From Buttiauxella sp035271705 (GTDB taxonomy: Bacteria; Pseudomonadota; Gammaproteobacteria; Enterobacterales; Enterobacteriaceae): a stretch of DNA of 18,235 bases. Both the position numbers and the translations under genes were made by a program. Positions 14,846 to 18,235 of this stretch are shown one piece after another (the stretch's first letter is position 1; the number at the start of each line of letters is the position of its first letter). The notes beneath the pieces were generated by a model. It made no database searches, had not been told where the DNA came from, and worked only from the letters and a program-made list of their open reading frames with translations. The stretch lies in contig NZ_DATERI010000175.1 of assembly GCF_035271705.1 (NCBI RefSeq), forward strand, positions 1-18,235. Direction: 5' to 3'.

Positions 14846-14872
14846 GTTACGGGTAACTGTTATCGGTAACAT
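14846..14872. promoter_or_regulatory. Tandem GntR operators in the gntK leader
   Basis: GTTACGGGTAAC (14846-14857) is a perfect palindrome with 5-bp arms. GTTATCGGTAACAT (14859-14872) is a second, nearly perfect copy, 13 bp on. Both fit the palindromic GntR operator (ATGTTAC-type half sites). Centre-to-centre spacing is a little over one helical turn, allowing cooperative repressor binding. Gluconate would relieve repression. Confidence 0.75.
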
Positions 14873-14904
14873 TGTCAGGAGAGCATGCAAAATAAGCAAT
14901 AACC

Positions 14905-14942
14905 ATTCACTTAAAAAGTGAATAAGTGTGAACTACATCAAT
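14905..14942. promoter_or_regulatory. Inverted repeat and CRP-like site upstream of gntK
   Basis: ATTCACTT (14905-14912) and AAGTGAAT (14916-14923) form a perfect 8-bp inverted repeat around AAA. Beside it, TGTGA-ACTACA-TCAAT (14927-14942) resembles a CRP site with one perfect and one weak half. Both are upstream of the operators, where the gntK promoter and its CRP activator site are expected. The -10 and -35 are not clear to me. Confidence 0.45.
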
Positions 14943-14953
14943 AAATGAAGTCA

Positions 14954-15080
14954 TTTCCCCTAAATAATTCCAAGTGCAGGAAGGCAGCCAGACCGTAAGT
15001 CCCCACGAGCATAAATAGCTATGTGACTGGCGCGCGCGGGTGCAGCTAACATACCTGCAACTTGAATGATGACGGGAAGT
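14954..15080 (+). repeat. ERIC element 3, between gntR and gntK
   Basis: A diverged 127-bp ERIC. It has left end CCCCTAAATAATTCCAAGTG, CAGGAAGGCAGC, a rewritten centre with CCCCACGAGCATAAATAGC and TATGTGACTGG, right end ACCTGCAACTTGAATGATGA and CGGGAAGT. Its right end touches the gntR stop codon. Relative to the ERIC consensus it lies in the same orientation as the other three and antisense to gntR/gntK transcription. Confidence 0.85.
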
Positions 15081-16075
15081 TAAATTGAGCCGCCAGGCGA
15101 CAACGTAAAACCTAAATCTAACATCTGCGGGGTAATTGTTTCACCGCGAATTCTCGCCAATAAACGCTCGGCACCAATGCGCCCCATACGCTCACGCGGC
15201 GTTAACACGCTGGCAAGGCGCGGCTCCATCACCTGACCAATATCATGGCCGTGGAAACCGGCAATCGCCATATCTTGTGGGATACTCAGACCCTGGCGTT
15301 GGCATTCAAATGCCGCGCCGATAGCTAAGTCATCGTTAGTACAAAAGATACTGTCGAGTTGCGGGTATTCACGACGCGCCTGACGAAACAGTTCGATACC
15401 GGTGGAGTAAGAAGAGGATTGTTCGACCATCACGCTGTAAGGCACAAGACCCGCTTCACGCATGGCTTGCTCGTACCCATTTTTCTTAATCACGGTTCGT
15501 TCATCCTGACGAGCGCCAAGATAAGCGACGTGGCGGTGACCGCGAGCAATGATCGCCGCAGTCATCTGGCGTGCCGCTTCGAAGTTATCGAACCCGACGG
15601 CAATGTCGAGACACGGTGAAATGCTGTCCATCAGTTCCACAACCGGGATCCCCGCCACTTCAATCATTTTCAAGGTGCGCGGAGTATGCGTGCGTTCAGT
15701 GAGGATCAGACCGTCGATATTCCAGGAAAGCATCGATTCCAGACGCTCTTCTTCTAACTCCGGTTTGTAACCGTAGTGAGCGAGCATGGTCTGGTAGCCG
15801 TAAGCATCAATAACATTTTCAATGCCACGCAGCACTTCAGCAAAAACCTGGTTGGTTAGCGAAGGCAATAACACGCCGACAGCTCGGCTTGTCGAGTTAG
15901 AAAGGATGTCTGGTGCGCGGTTGGGAATATAGCCAAGTTCATCAAGGGCGGCGGCAATTTTTACCTGTAATAAAGCGGAAACCTGATCAGGATTACGCAA
16001 AAAACGGCTGACCGTCATTTTGGTTATTCCAACGCGGTCTGCAACATCCTGTAATACCGGTCTTTTCTTTTTCAT
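15080..16075 (-). CDS. gntR: Gluconate utilisation repressor GntR (LacI family)
   Basis: Gluconate-responsive repressor of the GntI system. The 331-residue product is the same length as E. coli GntR. The N-terminal LacI helix-turn-helix is LQDVADRVGITKMTVSRFLR, with the hinge near GYIPNRAPDILSNSTSR. A periplasmic-binding-like effector domain from about residue 60 includes VGVLLPSLTNQVFAEVLRGI. The C-terminus ends LGFTLSPGGSI, exactly as in E. coli, so it is complete. The ATG at 16075 matches the E. coli start but has no strong Shine-Dalgarno, suggesting low translation, sensible for a repressor. The stop codon TAA overlaps the end of ERIC 3. Target operators are visible in front of gntK. Confidence 0.97.
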   Translation of the reverse strand: MKKKRPVLQDVADRVGITKMTVSRFLRNPDQVSALLQVKIAAALDELGYIPNRAPDILSNSTSRAVGVLLPSLTNQVFAEVLRGIENVIDAYGYQTMLAHYGYKPELEEERLESMLSWNIDGLILTERTHTPRTLKMIEVAGIPVVELMDSISPCLDIAVGFDNFEAARQMTAAIIARGHRHVAYLGARQDERTVIKKNGYEQAMREAGLVPYSVMVEQSSSYSTGIELFRQARREYPQLDSIFCTNDDLAIGAAFECQRQGLSIPQDMAIAGFHGHDIGQVMEPRLASVLTPRERMGRIGAERLLARIRGETITPQMLDLGFTLSPGGSI

Positions 16076-16143
16076 TGTTTTGCTGTGCGGGTTGGCTATC
16101 GACAGCAAAGTTTAGCACGGACAAAGCACAACCTTCCCCCTGT

Positions 16144-16170
16144 TTCGAGGAAGGTTATGACGGGTAAATA
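16144..16170 (+). repeat. Possible ERIC right-end remnant
   Basis: GAGGAAGGTTATGACGGGTA (near 16147-16166) followed by AATA resembles the ERIC right terminus (TTGAAG, ATGACGGGTATA). It lies just left of the full ERIC 4. It may be the tail of an older, deleted copy. The match is short, so chance cannot be excluded. Confidence 0.35.
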
Positions 16171-16178
16171 TGCATTTA

Positions 16179-16305
16179 AATACCCGAAATCATTCGTGGT
16201 GTAGCAAGGCGGCAAGGAAATGAATCCCCGGGAACTTACTAAGGTAAGTGACCGGGGTGAATTTCCGTAGCCAACACCGCTACAACGCGAAGGATGACGG
16301 GTATT
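16179..16305 (+). repeat. ERIC element 4, between yhhW and gntR
   Basis: A 127-bp ERIC variant. It has TACCCGAAATCATTCGTGG at the left, GAATCCCCGGGAACTTAC and GTAAGTGACCGGGGTGAAT in the centre, and CGAAGGATGACGGGTATT at the right. Both outer and central stems carry paired changes relative to the other copies. The right end overlaps the yhhW stop codon. Confidence 0.88.
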
Positions 16306-16999
16306 AGACTGGCGGTAAATCGAACAACAGAATTTCACTGGCTTCGCTGGCATGAATCGAAATAGCTTGCTCATCCCAAACAGCGACTGCATCGCTGGTT
16401 TTGGCTTGAGTGCCATTTATCGACACATCGCCTTTCACAACTTGAATCCAGATGCGGCGTTCTGCTGGGACCTGGTAAACAGTTTGCTCATCTTTTGCCA
16501 GCGCCCAACGCGACAATTCCATGTCCTGATTCACCTTGAGGGAACCGTCACGTGCATCAGGCGACAGGACCAGTTGGCGCCCTTGCGGAGCATCAAAACG
16601 GCGCTGGTCGTAACGCGGTGTGATACCCTTTTTATCCGGGATGATCCAGATTTGGTACAGGCGCAGACGCTCGGTTTTGTTTGGGTTGTACTCGGAGTGA
16701 GTAATCCCGGTACCGGCACTCATAATCTGGAATTCGCCCGCAGGAACCTTTTCTTCGTTACCCATGCTGTCCCGATGCGCAACCGCACCTTCGAGCACAT
16801 AGGTCAGGATTTCCATGTCTTTGTGCGGGTGGGTACCAAAACCTTCACCGCCTTCGACCACGTCTTCGTTAATGACACGTAACGCCGAGAACCCCATGAA
16901 ATTGGCATCGTAATAGTTGGCAAAAGAGAAGGTATGCCAGCTGTCCAACCAACCATGATTCGCGTGACCACGTTCTTCAGATTTTCTTAAAAAGATCAT
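16304..16999 (-). CDS. yhhW: Pirin-family quercetin 2,3-dioxygenase YhhW
   Basis: Bicupin of the pirin family. E. coli YhhW shows quercetinase activity in vitro, with the physiological substrate unknown. The product is 231 residues, identical in length to E. coli. The metal ligands of the N-terminal cupin are visible as the HPH and HSE sets: GTHPHKDMEILTYVLEG and MSAGTGITHSEYN, corresponding to two His, then His and Glu. The C-terminal cupin ends LLFDLPPV. The ATG at 16999 has GGAG at 8 nt; the ATG at 17005 is too close to it. The TAA stop sits at the end of ERIC 4. It follows yhhX by 123 bp and precedes gntR, the same order as in E. coli. Confidence 0.96.
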   Translation of the reverse strand: MIFLRKSEERGHANHGWLDSWHTFSFANYYDANFMGFSALRVINEDVVEGGEGFGTHPHKDMEILTYVLEGAVAHRDSMGNEEKVPAGEFQIMSAGTGITHSEYNPNKTERLRLYQIWIIPDKKGITPRYDQRRFDAPQGRQLVLSPDARDGSLKVNQDMELSRWALAKDEQTVYQVPAERRIWIQVVKGDVSINGTQAKTSDAVAVWDEQAISIHASEASEILLFDLPPV

Positions 17000-17073
17000 T
17001 TTCATTTCTCCGCAATTCGTTTGATGGGCTAAGTGTGGACCCGAATCGGAAATGATCATAGAGGGTGAAAATT

Positions 17074-17113
17074 GACGCCTCTGTTCAAAAAAAATGAATG
17101 AGTCGGAGGCGTC
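17074..17113. repeat. Inverted repeat between yhhX and yhhW
   Basis: GACGCCTC (17074-17081) and GAGGCGTC (17106-17113) are a perfect 8-bp inverted repeat with a 24-nt loop that contains a run of eight A on the plus strand (T on the minus). It begins 10 nt after the yhhX stop. It may be the yhhX terminator, although the T-run is in the loop, or a regulatory site for yhhW. Confidence 0.6.
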
Positions 17114-17122
17114 ATAACAGGG

Positions 17123-18160
17123 CTAAATGAGGGTCACTACAGAAGGAGAAGCCTGTTCGAAACCGCGCTCGAGGATCTCGAGGTTGGTCAGTGCTTCAAT
17201 TTCTCTGACGTAATTAGGTTGGCCGTTAATAATGGTTTCATACAGCGCGTCGTAAACACGACCGTAGTCGCCCTGCTCCGGTTTTATCTCTTCGCGTACG
17301 GTTTCGCCCGCATCATTCACATATTCCAACACACCGACGCTCGTATCAGCCGCAAAGCCCGGTTCGCCTGGCATGATGTACGCCTTCAGGCTGGTTTCTT
17401 GCTGGTCGATACCATATTTAAGGTACGAGCCTTTGGTGCCGTGAACCTGGAATTTCGGATAATCAATTTTCACCAGATGGCTGGTTTTAACGATGGCTTT
17501 CAGGTCGCCATAGAAAAGCTGTGCTTCAAAGGTATCGTCTGGATTGGCTTTATTGCGCACGCTACGAATATCGTAGGCGACGCGGTCCGGGCGGCCAAAT
17601 AACGAGATGATTTGGTCCATGGTATGCACGCCAAGGCCATAAAACGCGCCATCTGCAGGTAAGCCAGGTTTAGTTTCCGCAACCGGACGATACATATCAA
17701 AGTGGCTTTCTATTTCGACAATTTCACCCAACTTGCCGCTTTCAATAGCTTTTTTCATCGTCAGGAAACAGGAGTCAAAACGACGATTCTGGTAAGGCGT
17801 AACGGTTAGCCCTTTTGATTTAGCCAGTTCAAAAAGTTGTTTAGCTTCGGCAAGTGTCGGGGTAAAGGGTTTTTCCACCAGCACGTTTTTACCCGCTTCC
17901 AGCGCACGTTTTGCGTATTCGAAATGGCTATCCTGATGAGTACAAACCACCACCAGTTTTACCTGCGGGTCGTTCAGGATGTCATCGAGCTGGCTGGTAA
18001 AATGAATGTGGCTGTATTGCGGTTGCTGTTCGATTTCTGGTTTTTCACTGCGACGAAAAATGTGCGCGACGTGGATTTTATCTTTGCGAACCAGAACGTA
18101 AGGGAGATGGTAGCGGGTGGTGCTTTTGCCAAAACCTATAAAAGCGCAGTGTAGAGTCAT
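17123..18160 (-). CDS. yhhX: Gfo/Idh/MocA-family oxidoreductase YhhX
   Basis: Predicted cytoplasmic NAD(P)-dependent dehydrogenase; the substrate is unknown. The product is 345 residues, as in E. coli YhhX. The N-terminal Rossmann fold starts CAFIGFGKSTTRYHLPYVL, the nucleotide-binding glycines lying in GFGK. The family motif EKP is in VLVEKPFTPTLAEA, and its Lys is the usual catalytic residue. The C-terminal Gfo/Idh/MocA domain includes FYGLGVHTMDQIISLFG, with the likely active-site His. The ATG at 18160 has AAGGA at 7-nt spacing and fits the E. coli N-terminus; ten more upstream codons are open but unsupported. Confidence 0.96.
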   Translation of the reverse strand: MTLHCAFIGFGKSTTRYHLPYVLVRKDKIHVAHIFRRSEKPEIEQQPQYSHIHFTSQLDDILNDPQVKLVVVCTHQDSHFEYAKRALEAGKNVLVEKPFTPTLAEAKQLFELAKSKGLTVTPYQNRRFDSCFLTMKKAIESGKLGEIVEIESHFDMYRPVAETKPGLPADGAFYGLGVHTMDQIISLFGRPDRVAYDIRSVRNKANPDDTFEAQLFYGDLKAIVKTSHLVKIDYPKFQVHGTKGSYLKYGIDQQETSLKAYIMPGEPGFAADTSVGVLEYVNDAGETVREEIKPEQGDYGRVYDALYETIINGQPNYVREIEALTNLEILERGFEQASPSVVTLI

Positions 18161-18235
18161 TGCTTCGTCCTTTTTGACTTTGAATGGCACTTACCCTACT
18201 TCATTCTTTGGTTTTTTGGCACCGTGTTTTTTGGC
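18161..18235 (-). promoter_or_regulatory. yhhX upstream region with a 10-bp direct repeat
   Basis: On the plus strand GTTTTTTGGC occurs at 18211-18220 and again at 18226-18235, a spacing of 15 bp. It lies 50-75 bp upstream of yhhX, where a promoter is expected. The window ends here, so neither a promoter nor more copies can be judged. Confidence 0.3.

Noticed and set aside
1..18235. Phage, transposase, toxin-antitoxin, CRISPR, tRNA or rRNA content
   Set aside because: I saw none. All sizeable frames fall into metabolic, transport or regulatory families, and the only mobile-type sequences are REP and ERIC repeats.

Overview
This window is chromosomal DNA from a member of the Enterobacteriaceae that is close to, but distinct from, Escherichia and Salmonella. 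Nearly every gene has a recognisable E. coli counterpart of the same or almost the same length (avtA, malS, bax, xylR, xylH, xylG, xylF, xylA, xylB, gntK, gntR, yhhW, yhhX). The intergenic gaps carry REP-type palindromes and four 127-bp ERIC elements, which are typical of enterobacteria. I cannot fix the genus from the sequence alone.

Layout. Positions 2-931 (+) hold the 3' part of a NiCoT nickel/cobalt permease cut by the window edge. It converges on avtA (2277-1021, -), with a REP pair between. malS (4479-2461, -) lies upstream of avtA and is divergent from bax (4794-5627, +). Their shared 314-bp gap holds two MalT boxes and a perfect CRP-like palindrome. bax converges on the xylose block: xylR (6870-5692, -) preceded by the xylFGH ABC importer operon (10721-6964, -), which is divergent from xylA-xylB (11219-14172, +). 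The 497-bp xylF/xylA gap contains the conserved XylR/CRP control region. A bidirectional terminator separates xylB from gntK (14817-14287, -). After it come gntR (16075-15080, -), yhhW (16999-16304, -) and yhhX (18160-17123, -).

How the genes work together. XylFGH imports D-xylose, XylA isomerises it to xylulose, XylB phosphorylates that to xylulose-5-phosphate, and XylR activates both divergent operons together with CRP. GntK phosphorylates gluconate and GntR represses gntK through two visible palindromic operators. The E. coli partner gntU is absent, and the xyl and gnt loci, which are far apart in E. coli K-12, abut here. MalS is the periplasmic alpha-amylase of the maltose regulon.

No wholly new multi-gene system is visible; the coding content is conventional. 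The unusual material is non-coding. A strong hairpin plus U-run lies inside a Val/Leu-rich leader reading frame upstream of avtA (candidate attenuator). A TGCGA-N6-TCGCA site lies between malS and bax. Four ERIC elements sit within 5.2 kb: one in the xylA leader, one between xylA and xylB, and two ending on the stop codons of gntR and yhhW. Comparisons with E. coli are from memory of those proteins and of the xylA-xylF intergenic region; no database search was run.
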